Assembly (NCBI RefSeq): GCF_000407185.1
Contig: NZ_KE136481.1
Span: forward strand, 1,650,136 to 1,714,135
Length of the DNA: 64,000 nucleotides
Source: Enterococcus malodoratus ATCC 43197
GTDB lineage: Bacteria > Bacillota > Bacilli > Lactobacillales > Enterococcaceae
Direction: 5' to 3'
Below are positions 43,583 through 53,842 of the stretch, one piece after another (the stretch's first letter is position 1; every line of letters begins with the position of its first letter). The position numbers and the translations under genes are program-made. The notes under the pieces are model-generated. The model saw only the letters and a list, made by a program, of their open reading frames with translations, was not told where the DNA came from and searched no databases.

Positions 43583-45418
43583 CTATTCTTCAAATTGCGA
43601 GTTATATAAGGAAGCATAAAGACCATTTTGAGCCAGTAATTCTTCGTGGCTGCCTTGTTCTTTGATGTCTCCGCCTTGCATATAAAGAATCTTATCTGCG
43701 TCTTTGATCGTTGACAGACGGTGAGCGATAACGAATGAGGTACGGCCTTTCATCAGGTTGTTCATAGCTTCTTGAATCAACCCTTCTGTCCGTGTATCCA
43801 CAGATGAAGTCGCTTCATCCAAAATCAAGATCGGTTTATCCGCTAAAATCGCACGAGCGATCGTCAGCAATTGTTTTTGACCTTGAGAGATATTGGATGA
43901 TTCTTCGTTCAATTCCATATCGTAACCACCAGGCAATGTCTTGATAAAGTGATCCACGTGTGCGGCTTTCGCTGCAGCGTATACTTCTTCATCCGTAGCA
44001 TCCAAACGGCCATAGCGTAGGTTATCCATAATCGTACCTTTGAACAGCCAAGTGTCTTGCAAGACCATCCCGATATTTTTACGTAGATCGGCACGGTTGA
44101 AATCCTTAATGTTATGACCGTCAATTTTGATTGCACCAGAATTAACATCATAGAAACGCATCAACAATTTCACCATTGTCGTTTTACCTGCACCAGTTGG
44201 TCCAACAATCGCAACTGTCTGACCAGGATCAACATGAGAAGTAAAATCTTGGATGACAATCTTATCTGGTGTATAGCCGAATTGAACATGGTCGAAATCA
44301 ACCATACCTTTAGCTTTATCGATTTGGACAGGATTTTCAGCTAATTGATCTTCTTCGTCTTCAGCTAAGAATTCAAAGACCCGTTCAGCTGCTGCCGCCA
44401 TTGATTGCAGCATATTTGATACTTGCGCAAGCTGCGCAATTGGTTGTGTCAAGTTACGAACATATTGGATGAAGGCTTGGATATCCCCAACAGTAATCGT
44501 GCCATTGTAGGCCATGATCCCACCAAAAATCGCAACGCCGACATACCCTAAGTTTCCGACAAAGTTCATAATTGGCTGCATCAAGCCTGAAAGGAACTGT
44601 GATTTCCAAGCAGATTTGAATAATACATCGTTTTGTTCTTTAAATTCTTTCAACGAGTTCTCTTCGTCATTGAACAAACGGACGATAGTATAACCGCCGA
44701 TTGTTTCTTCGACTTTCCCGTTGATTACACCAAGATATTCTTGTTGTGTCTTGAAGTATTTTTGCGAATTTTTCACAACGATCATAATCAATAAGAATGA
44801 GATTGGTACGATCAAGATCGCGATACCAGTCATCTTCACTGAGATCGACAGCATCATCACGATAACTCCGATGATGGTGAATGTCGACGTGATTAATTGT
44901 GTCAAACTTTGGTTCAGTGATTGTCCTAACGTATCCACATCGTTAGTGATACGTGATAGAACTTCCCCTGTTGTACGGCTCTCAAAATAATTCATTGGCA
45001 TGCGATCGATTTTTTCAGAGATCTCTTTACGCATCCGATAAGTGATCTTTTGCGAGATCGTCGACATGATCCAACCTTGAATGATCCCAAATAAGGAAGC
45101 AACCACATACAGTCCTAACATGAAGAGCAGGATGCCGCCGATTTTATCAAAATCGATCCCGCCGGTTCCTTGATACTTTTTGATTAATCCATTAAATAAT
45201 TCGGTAATCGCCTTTGATAAGATCTTTGGTCCCCAAATATTGAAGATCGTTGAAGCAATCGCAAAGACCATTACAAAGAATACCGCGATTTTGTAGGCAC
45301 CTAGATACGAAACTAATTTTTTAAGTGTTCCTTTGAAATCCTTAGCTTTTTCTACTGGTGCGCCCACTCGTCCAGGTCCGCCACCACGAGGGCGATTTTG
45401 TTTTTGTTCTTCTGCCAT
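43583..45418 (-). CDS. multidrug ABC exporter half-transporter (catalytic Glu subunit)
   Basis: A 611-residue type IV ABC exporter of the LmrD kind. Six membrane helices, then the nucleotide domain: Walker A GPTGAGKTT, signature NISQGQKQ (degenerate LSGGQ), Walker B ILILDEATSSVD with the catalytic Glu, and switch His in VIAHRLST. A Gly/Pro/Arg-rich N-terminus (RPRGGGPGRVG) precedes the first helix. It follows the 793-residue partner by 14 bases. The pair should form a heterodimer with one working and one degenerate ATP site, as in LmrCD. Drug or lipid substrate is unknown. Confidence 0.92.
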   Translation of the reverse strand: MAEEQKQNRPRGGGPGRVGAPVEKAKDFKGTLKKLVSYLGAYKIAVFFVMVFAIASTIFNIWGPKILSKAITELFNGLIKKYQGTGGIDFDKIGGILLFMLGLYVVASLFGIIQGWIMSTISQKITYRMRKEISEKIDRMPMNYFESRTTGEVLSRITNDVDTLGQSLNQSLTQLITSTFTIIGVIVMMLSISVKMTGIAILIVPISFLLIMIVVKNSQKYFKTQQEYLGVINGKVEETIGGYTIVRLFNDEENSLKEFKEQNDVLFKSAWKSQFLSGLMQPIMNFVGNLGYVGVAIFGGIMAYNGTITVGDIQAFIQYVRNLTQPIAQLAQVSNMLQSMAAAAERVFEFLAEDEEDQLAENPVQIDKAKGMVDFDHVQFGYTPDKIVIQDFTSHVDPGQTVAIVGPTGAGKTTMVKLLMRFYDVNSGAIKIDGHNIKDFNRADLRKNIGMVLQDTWLFKGTIMDNLRYGRLDATDEEVYAAAKAAHVDHFIKTLPGGYDMELNEESSNISQGQKQLLTIARAILADKPILILDEATSSVDTRTEGLIQEAMNNLMKGRTSFVIAHRLSTIKDADKILYMQGGDIKEQGSHEELLAQNGLYASLYNSQFEE

Positions 45419-45432
45419 TCTTTTCGCTCCTC

Positions 45433-47814
45433 CTAATCCGCTTCTTCTATGCCTAATTCAGCATTGCTTAATTGTGACTGGGCAATTTCTTGATAGACAG
45501 TTGATGATTCCATCAAATCTTCGTGACGACCTTGCGCTACGACGCGTCCTTCATCTAAGACGATAATGTTATCCGCATGCAGGATCGTAGAGATTTTTTG
45601 TGCCACGATGATTTGCGTTACGTCTTTGACATTTTCTGCCAAAGCTTTTCGCAATGTAACATCCGTCTTGTTATCAAGCGCAGAGAAGGAATCATCGAAG
45701 ATTAAAATCTTAGGATCTTTCGCTAATGCACGAGCGATGGACAGACGTTGTTTTTGCCCGCCGGAAACATTCGTTCCGCCTTGAGAAATCTCACGGTCAA
45801 ATCCTTTGTCATTGGCATTGATAAATTCTTCCGCTTGCGCGATTTCAGCGGCTTTTTTCATTTGTTCATCAGAGATGCTGGCATCGCCAAATTTAATATT
45901 CGAGGCGATATCTCCTGAAAATAGTACCCCTTTTTGTGGTACGAATCCCATAATTTCGTGTAATTTATGCAGGCTCATTTCACGAATATCGACGCCATCA
46001 ATCGTGATACGTCCACCAGTCACATCAAAGAGACGAGGAATCAAATTCACGATCGTTGACTTCCCTGAACCCGTCGAACCGATTAACGCCGTCGTCTGAC
46101 CTGGCTTAGCCGTGAAATTGATATGATGCAGCACATCCGCATCAGCGTCTCCATAACGGAATTGCACACCTTCAAATTTCACTATACCCTTGAAGTCATG
46201 GTCATCTTTTGGTTGTTCCGGATCTTTAATCGTTGGTTCGGTACTAAGCACTTCATCCACACGACCAGCAGCCACATTTGATCGAGGTAAAATAATCGAT
46301 ACCATCGACAACATCATGAAGGCCATAACGATCTGCATCGTGTACGTGATGAACGCCATCATATCACCGACTTGCAATTGGCCGTTGTTCATATTGTGTC
46401 CGCCGACCCACACGATCAAGACTGAAATACCGTTCATCAAAAGCATCATGATCGGCATCATCAATGACATCGCACGGTTAACAAACATTTGTGTCTTCAT
46501 TAAATTCGTATTGGCTACATCGAAACGTTCTTCTTCGTATTTTTCACGAGAAAACGCACGGATAACGGGTAGTCCTGTAACAATTTCACGAGAAACTAAG
46601 TTCACCCGATCGACTAAGTTTTGCAGAGCTTTAAATTTAGGCATTGTCGTTAGTAATAACGTTAAGACTAGAACTAAAACGGCTGCTACCGCCACACCGA
46701 CGATCCAACCCATACCGGTTCCTGTCTTGTAGACCCGATAAACCCCGCCGATACCTAAGATCGGAGCGTACAGAACCATTCGCATGATCATAACGATCCC
46801 CATTTGGATCTGTTGAATATCATTTGTATTCCGTGTAATTAACGAAGCCGGAGAGAATTTTTCCATTTCATTATTTGAAAAGGCTAATGTCCGTTCGTAT
46901 TGTCCTACACGAAGGTTTTTACCAACGGTCGCTGCCACTAATGAAGCAATCAAACCAACGATGATCGCTGCCACTGCTGATAAAAGTGTCAACCCGATCA
47001 TTTTAGTTCCCGTCTTGATCATATAATCCGTTTGAATTTGCTTCGTATTCACATTCAAGGCTTTGTATTCCGCCAGAGTCAATTGAATTCCTACAGTCTT
47101 CAATGAATCTGAGCCTAAGTCGCCTAAGCTTTCTTTCGTTGCTTTACGAGCGGCTTCAACTTTGGCTGGGATCGCATCGTTCTTCGCTTTGATCGACTCA
47201 CCCAGTTTTTGAGCTTCCGCACCTTTTGCTTGGGCTTGAGCAGCTAGTTCTTGTGCTTCTGCGCCTTTAGCCGCTGCAGTCGCACCATCCGTTGCAGTTG
47301 CGGCTTCTTGTCCTGCCGCCTGGGCTTGTTCACCTAGCGCCTTCGCTTCTTTTCCTAAGGCTTGTGCCTGAGCAGCTTCTTTGGAAATCGCTGTGTAATC
47401 ATTGATCACTTCTTTCGCTTCTTTTGAATTGCTTGAGTCCTTTGAGCGAGTGGAAGCAATCATCATCATTGGCAGATTAAAGATTTTTGCTAATTTCTCT
47501 TTTGTCATGCCTTTTTGAAGGTCTAATTTATAAATATCAACTTTTTTACCATCAACGGTTTGAGTTGCTTCTTTATAATTATCTTTGATTGTCTGCTTCT
47601 CTTTATCGGTCATGAAAATCTCAATCCCTTGAAGCGTTGATTTTCTAATTTTGTCCGGAGTCGACTGTTCAAGTCCTCCTTGTTGGATACCAACATCGAC
47701 GATATCCGATGTTAAACTTGGCAAGCTCAGGTCGCTAGACGCTTGCACGATTAGAAGTAAAAATACGGCGAGAATCGCATACCAGTATTTACCAAGATAT
47801 TTAAAAATCTTCAC
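45433..47814 (-). CDS. multidrug ABC exporter half-transporter with long Ala-rich extracellular loop
   Basis: A 793-residue LmrC-type half. After TM1 (about 12-30) comes a soluble loop of some 235 residues (32-268), where relatives have a short one. Residues 143-215 are Ala/Gln/Glu/Lys-rich with repeats such as KGAEAQEL and KGAEAQKL, likely a long coiled coil. The rest is a standard core. Nucleotide domain: GSTGSGKST, canonical NVSGGQKQR signature, Walker B IFDDSFSALD (Asp in place of catalytic Glu) and Gln for the switch His (VAQKIS). It starts at GTG, overlapping the MarR stop by one base. Confidence 0.9.
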   Translation of the reverse strand: MKIFKYLGKYWYAILAVFLLLIVQASSDLSLPSLTSDIVDVGIQQGGLEQSTPDKIRKSTLQGIEIFMTDKEKQTIKDNYKEATQTVDGKKVDIYKLDLQKGMTKEKLAKIFNLPMMMIASTRSKDSSNSKEAKEVINDYTAISKEAAQAQALGKEAKALGEQAQAAGQEAATATDGATAAAKGAEAQELAAQAQAKGAEAQKLGESIKAKNDAIPAKVEAARKATKESLGDLGSDSLKTVGIQLTLAEYKALNVNTKQIQTDYMIKTGTKMIGLTLLSAVAAIIVGLIASLVAATVGKNLRVGQYERTLAFSNNEMEKFSPASLITRNTNDIQQIQMGIVMIMRMVLYAPILGIGGVYRVYKTGTGMGWIVGVAVAAVLVLVLTLLLTTMPKFKALQNLVDRVNLVSREIVTGLPVIRAFSREKYEEERFDVANTNLMKTQMFVNRAMSLMMPIMMLLMNGISVLIVWVGGHNMNNGQLQVGDMMAFITYTMQIVMAFMMLSMVSIILPRSNVAAGRVDEVLSTEPTIKDPEQPKDDHDFKGIVKFEGVQFRYGDADADVLHHINFTAKPGQTTALIGSTGSGKSTIVNLIPRLFDVTGGRITIDGVDIREMSLHKLHEIMGFVPQKGVLFSGDIASNIKFGDASISDEQMKKAAEIAQAEEFINANDKGFDREISQGGTNVSGGQKQRLSIARALAKDPKILIFDDSFSALDNKTDVTLRKALAENVKDVTQIIVAQKISTILHADNIIVLDEGRVVAQGRHEDLMESSTVYQEIAQSQLSNAELGIEEAD

Positions 47815-48260
47815 TATTGATCACTTTCCCCTTCCATAGATAATTTTTTAGAGTAGTCGACAAACTTAACAGTTAATTCGAGGTATTTTTTGGTGTCATC
47901 TTCACCCATAAGTTCAAACACTCGAATGATTTTATTGCGCATCTCTTGCTTCTCAGCTTTCGCTGCTTTTCTTCCGCTGTCGGTTAAACTAACATTAATT
48001 CGTCGACGATCATCGGGATCCATCGTTCGACTAATTAGTCCGCGTTTTTCTAAGTTTCCCAACACAGCTGCGATCCGAGCGGTGGATAAATTCAACGTCT
48101 CAGCCAACTGTTTTGGATTGGTCGGCTCACCTAATCGATCAAGCACCTTAATGACGATATTAGCACCTTTGCTGCTCTTTTCGATCTTACTGAACGCACC
48201 GTGGCGGTTTTGAACCAGCAGCTGCATAAGCTCGCGTTCTGCTTCTTCTGCGAATGTCAT
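47814..48260 (-). CDS. MarR-family transcriptional regulator
   Basis: A 148-residue winged-helix regulator: PTNPKQLAETLNLSTARIAAVLGNLEKRGLI recognition region and the wing MDPDDRRRINVSLTDSG. It is the first gene of marR-ABC-ABC, translationally coupled to the exporter. Such MarR proteins repress the drug exporter until a ligand binds. The dyad at 48298-48324 in its promoter is the likely operator. Confidence 0.93.
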   Translation of the reverse strand: MTFAEEAERELMQLLVQNRHGAFSKIEKSSKGANIVIKVLDRLGEPTNPKQLAETLNLSTARIAAVLGNLEKRGLISRTMDPDDRRRINVSLTDSGRKAAKAEKQEMRNKIIRVFELMGEDDTKKYLELTVKFVDYSKKLSMEGESDQ

Positions 48261-48297
48261 AAGACTTCTCCTTTTCTTAAAAATAATTTCTCTCTCA

Positions 48298-48324
48298 TTA
48301 ATACCTAATAGTGTTAGTAATTAA
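48298..48324. promoter_or_regulatory. MarR-type operator dyad
   Basis: Arms TTAATACCTAA (48298-48308) and TTAGTAATTAA (48314-48324) around 5 bases pair at most positions. It lies 38 bases upstream of the marR start codon. Confidence 0.6.
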
Positions 48325-48442
48325 TGCTGTTTGATATTACCTCTAATAAAAAGGAAAATCAACCCTTTTTACTCAAAAAAAGGATGAATACGTTTTAAAT
48401 TATGATACTTTGACTTTTTTTTAAAAAGTAGCGGATCAAACT

Positions 48443-48479
48443 AAAAAAAAGAATGTGCCAAAATAACAGGCACATTCTC
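48443..48479 (-). terminator. terminator of kimA
   Basis: On the minus strand AGAATGTGCC, loop, GGCACATTCT, and eight T. Confidence 0.9.
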
Positions 48480-48501
48480 TAATCCAAAGAAATACTTGTT
48501 G

Positions 48502-50325
48502 CTATTTCTTCAAATGATAATTGTAAGTACTAATAATGATATCGTCACGATACGACAAACGGAAACGTAAGCGTAAAGCTGTTTGGTTATGCAAGGAACG
48601 TTTCCACGTTCTGTTTGGTACAAACTCTGGAATCAAAACAGTCGTCGTGTAATTATGTTGTTTCGCATTTTTACTGATGCGGTCTACATAACGGCTGACT
48701 GGATTTACGATCGAACGATACGGCGAACGAACGACTGAAAAACGTACGTCTGGGAATTTCTCCCGGAACTCATGACGAATCTCCCGTTCTTTTTCTTCGT
48801 TTTCTTCTAAAGAAACATGCATCGCGATCACATAGTCCCCGATTGAACGTGCATAGTTAATCGCACCAATATTTACTTGGGTCACATTACCAACTAAAAC
48901 GATAACTGTGTTTCCGTCATAATCATGTAACTCTACATCATCTACCAAGCGCAGTTGTTCCGCAACATTCTTATAGTGTTCATGAACCTTGTAGAACGCA
49001 TAAATCAAAATCGGCATAATGATGAAGAACGGCCAAATATCCGGCAATCGGTAAACAAATAGAATCACGACAATGGCAAACGAGATCAACGCGCCAATGA
49101 TATTCGCAATAGATTTTCTGATCCAATGATGCCCTTCTTTGCGCCATTTCAAAACCATCCCAGTTTGCGACAAAGTAAATGGAATGAACACCCCCACTGA
49201 GTACAATGGAATCAAACGTTCAGTGGAACCTTGGAAGATCAAAAGTAATACGATCGAACCTAACGCCAATGTGATGATCCCGTTAGAGTAACCTAACCGA
49301 TCTCCACGATCTTGGTAACGGTGCGGCAAAAATTTATCTTTTGCCAAATTGTAGGCCAACACTGGAAAGGCAGAAAACCCAGTATTTGCGGCTACCGCTA
49401 AAATCAACGCCGTCACGAATTGCAATACATAGTACATAATCCCTTTACCAAAGACGGCTTCCCCAACTTGTGATAAGACCGTTACTTCAGTCGTTGGTAC
49501 AATTCCCAGCCAAAAGTTTAAAAATGTAATTCCTGTGAAGAAGAAGCCTAAAATCAACCCCATCATGGCTAAGGTGCCTGCTGCATTTTTTGCCCGCGGT
49601 TTCTTAAAGAAGGGAACCGCATTACTAATAGCTTCTACACCTGTTAATGAAGATGAGCCAGAAGAAAAGGCCCGTAATAGAAGCGCCATAGTGACGCCGG
49701 GTACTACTGTTCCAACTTGAGCTGTGGAATGCAGTGGTTCCATCCCCGTCACTATTTTCACGAGACCAACAACGATCAAAATGGTAATCACAGCAATAAA
49801 GCTGTAGACCGGAACCATCAGAAGTCCCGCACTCTCCCGCAAACCGCGTAAATTCATCAACATCAATAATAGAACAATAATAACGGAAATCAGGACGCGA
49901 TGATTATACAAGGCCGGGATCGCAGAAGCAATCGCTTCAGCACCAGCGGATACAGATACCGCCACAGTCAGCATGTAATCGACCAGAAGCGAGCCGCCGG
50001 CAATCAAACCAGCATTTTTGCCTAGATTCTCACTACTAACGACATAGGCGCCGCCGCCATGAGGATAGGCATGAATAATTTGACGATAAGACAGAATCAA
50101 TGATGCTAATAAAACTAAAACGACTATCGCAATCGGTAATGAATACCAAATCGCCGCAGCTGATAAGGTGACTAGAACGACAACGATCTGTTCTGTCCCA
50201 TAAGCCACAGAAGATAACGCATCTGAGGAAAGCAGCGCCAGAGCCGCGAAACGCGACAAGTTTTGATCGTCATTTTCAGACGACTTTAAAGGCCGGCCAA
50301 CCAGCAAGCGTTTAAGATAATTCAC
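48502..50325 (-). CDS. kimA: potassium importer, KimA family
   Basis: A 607-residue APC-superfamily K+/H+ symporter, the same length as Bacillus subtilis KimA as I recall it. It begins NYLKRLLVGRPLKS and has SSDALSSVAYGTEQI, GGGAYVVSSENLG, SLLVDYMLTVAVSVSAG and a C-terminal cytosolic domain (DYDGNTVIVLVGNVTQVN, where c-di-AMP inhibits known members). The start is GTG at 50325, with AAAGGAG 8 bases upstream. The frame is open to 50442 but crosses the promoter (50363-50391). The leader is short, so no riboswitch is present. The call rests on remembered similarity; older annotation would be amino-acid permease. Confidence 0.85.
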   Translation of the reverse strand: MNYLKRLLVGRPLKSSENDDQNLSRFAALALLSSDALSSVAYGTEQIVVVLVTLSAAAIWYSLPIAIVVLVLLASLILSYRQIIHAYPHGGGAYVVSSENLGKNAGLIAGGSLLVDYMLTVAVSVSAGAEAIASAIPALYNHRVLISVIIVLLLMLMNLRGLRESAGLLMVPVYSFIAVITILIVVGLVKIVTGMEPLHSTAQVGTVVPGVTMALLLRAFSSGSSSLTGVEAISNAVPFFKKPRAKNAAGTLAMMGLILGFFFTGITFLNFWLGIVPTTEVTVLSQVGEAVFGKGIMYYVLQFVTALILAVAANTGFSAFPVLAYNLAKDKFLPHRYQDRGDRLGYSNGIITLALGSIVLLLIFQGSTERLIPLYSVGVFIPFTLSQTGMVLKWRKEGHHWIRKSIANIIGALISFAIVVILFVYRLPDIWPFFIIMPILIYAFYKVHEHYKNVAEQLRLVDDVELHDYDGNTVIVLVGNVTQVNIGAINYARSIGDYVIAMHVSLEENEEKEREIRHEFREKFPDVRFSVVRSPYRSIVNPVSRYVDRISKNAKQHNYTTTVLIPEFVPNRTWKRSLHNQTALRLRFRLSYRDDIIISTYNYHLKK

Positions 50326-50362
50326 TAGACTCACTCCTTTAAATAAAATGCAAACAAGCGAA

Positions 50363-50391
50363 ATATTACTCGCACTCAAACCAAATGTCAA
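50363..50391 (-). promoter_or_regulatory. promoter of kimA
   Basis: TTGACA (50386-50391), 17 bases, TAATAT (50363-50368), minus strand; near consensus. About 30 bases of leader remain before the GTG. Confidence 0.9.
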
Positions 50392-50434
50392 TGTTTTTTT
50401 CAACGACTTTTCATAACCTAAGTAAAACATGAAA

Positions 50435-50472
50435 ACAGGCAAAACAACAGTAATACGCTGTTGCCTTGCCTG
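50435..50472 (-). terminator. terminator of the YhgE/Pip gene
   Basis: AGGCAAGGCAACAG and CTGTTGTTTTGCCT pair (two G-U) around 7 bases. A T-containing tail follows on the minus strand. Confidence 0.8.
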
Positions 50473-50630
50473 TCTTATTTTATCAGCTGAATGCTGTTCA
50501 ATTCCCTATTTAACTAACCCGCTAAAACAGAGAAAGTAAACAACTTTTACGCAATGCCTAAGCTCATTTTATGAAAATAAAATTTCTTAAAACGAGTTAG
50601 TCAAAGCCATCAGTGCTCAACTATTCAAAA
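50473..50630 (-). other. gene-free stretch after the YhgE/Pip gene
   Basis: AT-rich sequence between the YhgE/Pip stop and its terminator, forming a 3' untranslated region of about 150 bases. I see no further dyad or reading frame worth calling. Confidence 0.4.
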
Positions 50631-53366
50631 TTAATGGAAAATCTTGCTTTCGTGAGCGACTTTTGTCAGTTTCGTCAAATGTGGTTGCAGCACAGGATAA
50701 GCCCATGTCCCTAAAATACCAAATACGATGAAAAGAACAATCATGATAATGATATCTTGAGTCGCATTTGGCCAATAGATCCCCCCCGCGCTCTCACGTA
50801 ATAGATTAACTGCGTGAGTAAACGGCAGCCAAGGATTGACCGCTTGGAAGAACTTGCCTGAAACTTGGATCGGATAATTCCCGCCCCCGCCTGATATCGA
50901 AAGTACGAGAATGATAATCGCGATTCCTTTTCCGACCGTTCCAAAGAGCGCGACGAGCACGTAAACGATCATCATGAAGGCCAGAGCAACCAAGACTGCA
51001 AAGAGCACACTGTATACCGGATTCTTCACATAGACACCTAATAAGAACATATTTCCTAGCGTTACGATCAAGGCCTGACCGACACTCACTACCAAATAGG
51101 TCAACATTCGGGCACCGAATTGTTCACGCTTCGTGTATTTGCCACGATCCTTTTTATCAAGGGCGAACTCGGTTGTTGTGACACTTGAGAATAATACCGC
51201 ACCAACCCAGAGACACAACGCTGTGTAGAATGGTGTACTAGCCGAACCGTTATTCGCGATCGGATACATCGTATTGGTCTGTAGATCCACCGGATTCGTA
51301 AAGAAATCACTTTCCTTCTGCGCATCCAATTTCAGCAGCTTCAAGACCTGACCGAAATCAATCGTTTCTTCACCCTTGCCGATAGCATTCGCGGCTTTTT
51401 GGATCCCGCTGCGTAATGATGGCCAGTCGTTTTTAATCAAGTCAGTTGCCAGATTTAAGGCACTCTCAACTTCCGGCATTTTATCATTAACTACTTTTAG
51501 ACCGCCAGTTAAATCCTTTTTAACACCCGGCCAGTCATTTTGCATAAAGTTAGCAGCCAGAGTCAATTTTTGTTCAACAACGGGCAATTCATTGTTATAA
51601 AGATCCACACCCGTGTTGATACCATTGACGATCTCATTCATGTGGCCATTTAATAAAACATTGGCGTCATGAACTTCTTGTCTGATCGCCGGCATTTGTT
51701 TTTGATATTTCTCCAAGAAGGTAATCGCATTGCTGACGGTTCCTTCTGTCGAATTCAATAATGAAGCAAAATCGATTTGCTGCGCTTGATTCAAGACCCC
51801 TTGGGCAGTCGTAATCGTATTGATTAATTTATCAAGGATCGTACTGACCGTTTGGCCGATTTGTTTAGCATTGATGCCATTGACAAAATTAGCTATATTT
51901 CCCGCGGCAGCGTTAATTTCATTCAAGTAGGCTTTTGCTTCCGCAGTATTCCCGCTTTGAACTAAATCATTTAGATGTCCAAAACGATTACTTAGATCAC
52001 CTAAAGAATTTTTCAGATCTCCCAATTGACCAATGATCGTACTTAAGTTTTGACTTGCCTCCGTGTTGCCATTATCGTCAGCTGTTTTCTTTAAATCAGT
52101 CAAAAATTGATTAAGTTTATCGATGGCTGTTTGTTGATCTGCTAAATTACTTTGGAAATCACTGATGATTGAAGCGATATGTGCCTTTTCATCTGGTGTT
52201 AGTTCTTCCTTATCTAATAAAGCAGATAGATCTCCAGTAATCGACTGTGTGGTTGAGGCCACTTGACCGATCGATTCCAGCGTCACCTGAACACTGCTTG
52301 AAATACTTGGTACGGCAGTCTTCAACTTTTCAGCGCCGTCCTTCGTAGTGTTCGCCAGATCGTCCGCTTGATTTCCTAGCTTTTGAATATCTGGCAGAAT
52401 CGTTTGGACTTGACGGATAATGTTCAACCCTTGTTTGGCTTCATTGATTCCGTCGTTCATCGTTTTTTCGATCTCCGAAAAATCATTATCTACTTGTGCA
52501 AGCTGATTGCCGGCCTGCTGAATCTCAGGGATTTTTTGTTGCAAGGTCAAAATGACACTAGCCTGTCTTTTGATCTCAGGCATCTTTTGATTCAAGGTAA
52601 TCAATTTTTGACCCATTTCATCAACTTGCGGCAAATAAGTTTGTATCTCATTGGCCTTTGCCAATTTTTCTTTCAGCTCAGGCAATTTACCTTGAACTTG
52701 TACGACTTCTTGCGTGTATTTATCAATCTCGCCTAAATTATCATTGGTCGTCAAAATCAAGTTTTTGACTTTGTTAATGCTAAGCAAGTTGGCATCAATA
52801 TCGTAGCCGATCTCGTTAAAGACCTTCAACAGCGTCGAGCTTGCCGTCTTGATAAATTCTTGACTGATCTCTTGCTGGATCGAGCCAGCCCCCTTATCGG
52901 TAATTTTAGGCGCAATGGCATTGATTTTTTGGTTCAAGTAATACTCGATCTTCGGCTTTTGAATCTCCCCGGAAGTAAAACTCAATAAGTCCTTAGAGAA
53001 TTCTTTTGGTAAATAGATACCCGCGTAATATTTCCCCGACTTCACACCTTCAACAACTTGTTCCTTTGAGTCGACAAACCGCCAGCCCAACTGTTTATTC
53101 TCGTGAAGATTCTTAACGACTTCCTTACCGATCTCAACGTCTTTATCTTGAAACTTCGCTCCGGCATCAGCACTGTAGACCGCAATCGGCAACTCACCAG
53201 TGTTTGAATAAGGGTCCCATAATGCTTTGATGTTGAACCATGCATAAAGGGATGGAATGATGACCAATGCAGCCATCAGAAAAATGGCGATCGGATTTTT
53301 AAAAACTCGTCGCCAATCTAATTTGAAAAGACTCCATGTATGTTTAAGAGATTGAAAAACTTTCAT
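50631..53366 (-). CDS. YhgE/Pip-family membrane protein
   Basis: A 911-residue protein. An N-terminal cytosolic/TM segment ([30 protein letters not shown]) is typical of the phage-infection-protein family. A very long extracellular coiled-coil region (about 60-680) rich in Leu, Gln, Asn and Lys heptads follows, then five or six C-terminal membrane helices of the ABC-2 permease type. ATG at 53366 has AGGTG 6 bases upstream. In lactococci Pip is a phage receptor, and relatives in the ESX/T7SS field carry related folds; here the role is unknown. Single gene with its own promoter. Confidence 0.9.
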   Translation of the reverse strand: MKVFQSLKHTWSLFKLDWRRVFKNPIAIFLMAALVIIPSLYAWFNIKALWDPYSNTGELPIAVYSADAGAKFQDKDVEIGKEVVKNLHENKQLGWRFVDSKEQVVEGVKSGKYYAGIYLPKEFSKDLLSFTSGEIQKPKIEYYLNQKINAIAPKITDKGAGSIQQEISQEFIKTASSTLLKVFNEIGYDIDANLLSINKVKNLILTTNDNLGEIDKYTQEVVQVQGKLPELKEKLAKANEIQTYLPQVDEMGQKLITLNQKMPEIKRQASVILTLQQKIPEIQQAGNQLAQVDNDFSEIEKTMNDGINEAKQGLNIIRQVQTILPDIQKLGNQADDLANTTKDGAEKLKTAVPSISSSVQVTLESIGQVASTTQSITGDLSALLDKEELTPDEKAHIASIISDFQSNLADQQTAIDKLNQFLTDLKKTADDNGNTEASQNLSTIIGQLGDLKNSLGDLSNRFGHLNDLVQSGNTAEAKAYLNEINAAAGNIANFVNGINAKQIGQTVSTILDKLINTITTAQGVLNQAQQIDFASLLNSTEGTVSNAITFLEKYQKQMPAIRQEVHDANVLLNGHMNEIVNGINTGVDLYNNELPVVEQKLTLAANFMQNDWPGVKKDLTGGLKVVNDKMPEVESALNLATDLIKNDWPSLRSGIQKAANAIGKGEETIDFGQVLKLLKLDAQKESDFFTNPVDLQTNTMYPIANNGSASTPFYTALCLWVGAVLFSSVTTTEFALDKKDRGKYTKREQFGARMLTYLVVSVGQALIVTLGNMFLLGVYVKNPVYSVLFAVLVALAFMMIVYVLVALFGTVGKGIAIIILVLSISGGGGNYPIQVSGKFFQAVNPWLPFTHAVNLLRESAGGIYWPNATQDIIIMIVLFIVFGILGTWAYPVLQPHLTKLTKVAHESKIFH

Positions 53367-53398
53367 TGATTTCACCTACTATTTTTTCTCGCTGAACT

Positions 53399-53428
53399 AC
53401 TGTAGCACGGAATTTCGGCTAATTTCAA
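53399..53428 (-). promoter_or_regulatory. promoter of the YhgE/Pip gene
   Basis: TTGAAA (53423-53428), 18 bases, extended TGCTACAGT (minus strand; -10 at 53399-53404). Confidence 0.7.
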
Positions 53429-53520
53429 TTCTAGTGGGCGTCTGAAATCACCTTTTTTGACATTCCTAACGATTTGTCACAATTGTATCCCTTTTCACCC
53501 ATGAAATACTAAAGAAATGC

Positions 53521-53841
53521 TTAAAGACTAAGGTTCTTTATCTTTATAAACCGATCTAAGAGTTGGTCCGTCAGCTCCTCGATTTGATCTAAATCACCTT
53601 TTTCTTCTGATAAATTTAAGATGGGGGTTACTTCCAAGTCTCGTAAACGAATCGGCTGGACTCGATTACCTTCTTGCCGCAGCGTTACCTCTGGATGAGG
53701 TATTTTATCGCCGCATGGTCCTGCCGCTAGATAGGCCATTTGATACCCATCCTCACTTGGCCGCACGCGATAATAGCCGTCAGCTAAATCTTCTGTTCCT
53801 TCGTAGTTTGCTTTTACTAATAACCATTTTTGTTGGTCCAT
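53521..53841 (-). CDS. uncharacterised 106-residue protein
   Basis: I do not recognise this protein. It is soluble and acidic with a compact beta-rich first half (KWLLVKANYEGTEDLADGYYRVRPSEDGY) and a helical end (EEKGDLDQIEELTDQLLDRFIKIKNL). No signal peptide or membrane segment. It starts one base after the stop of the upstream oxidoreductase, so it belongs to the GNAT-oxidoreductase operon. GGCGG serves as a weak binding site. Confidence 0.75.
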   Translation of the reverse strand: MDQQKWLLVKANYEGTEDLADGYYRVRPSEDGYQMAYLAAGPCGDKIPHPEVTLRQEGNRVQPIRLRDLEVTPILNLSEEKGDLDQIEELTDQLLDRFIKIKNLSL

Positions 53842-53842
53842 G

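Noticed and set aside
47260-47420. Ala-rich repeats in the ABC gene as a DNA tandem repeat or CRISPR-like array
   Set aside because: The DNA units are short, imperfect and in frame with the protein; they are protein-level coiled-coil repeats.
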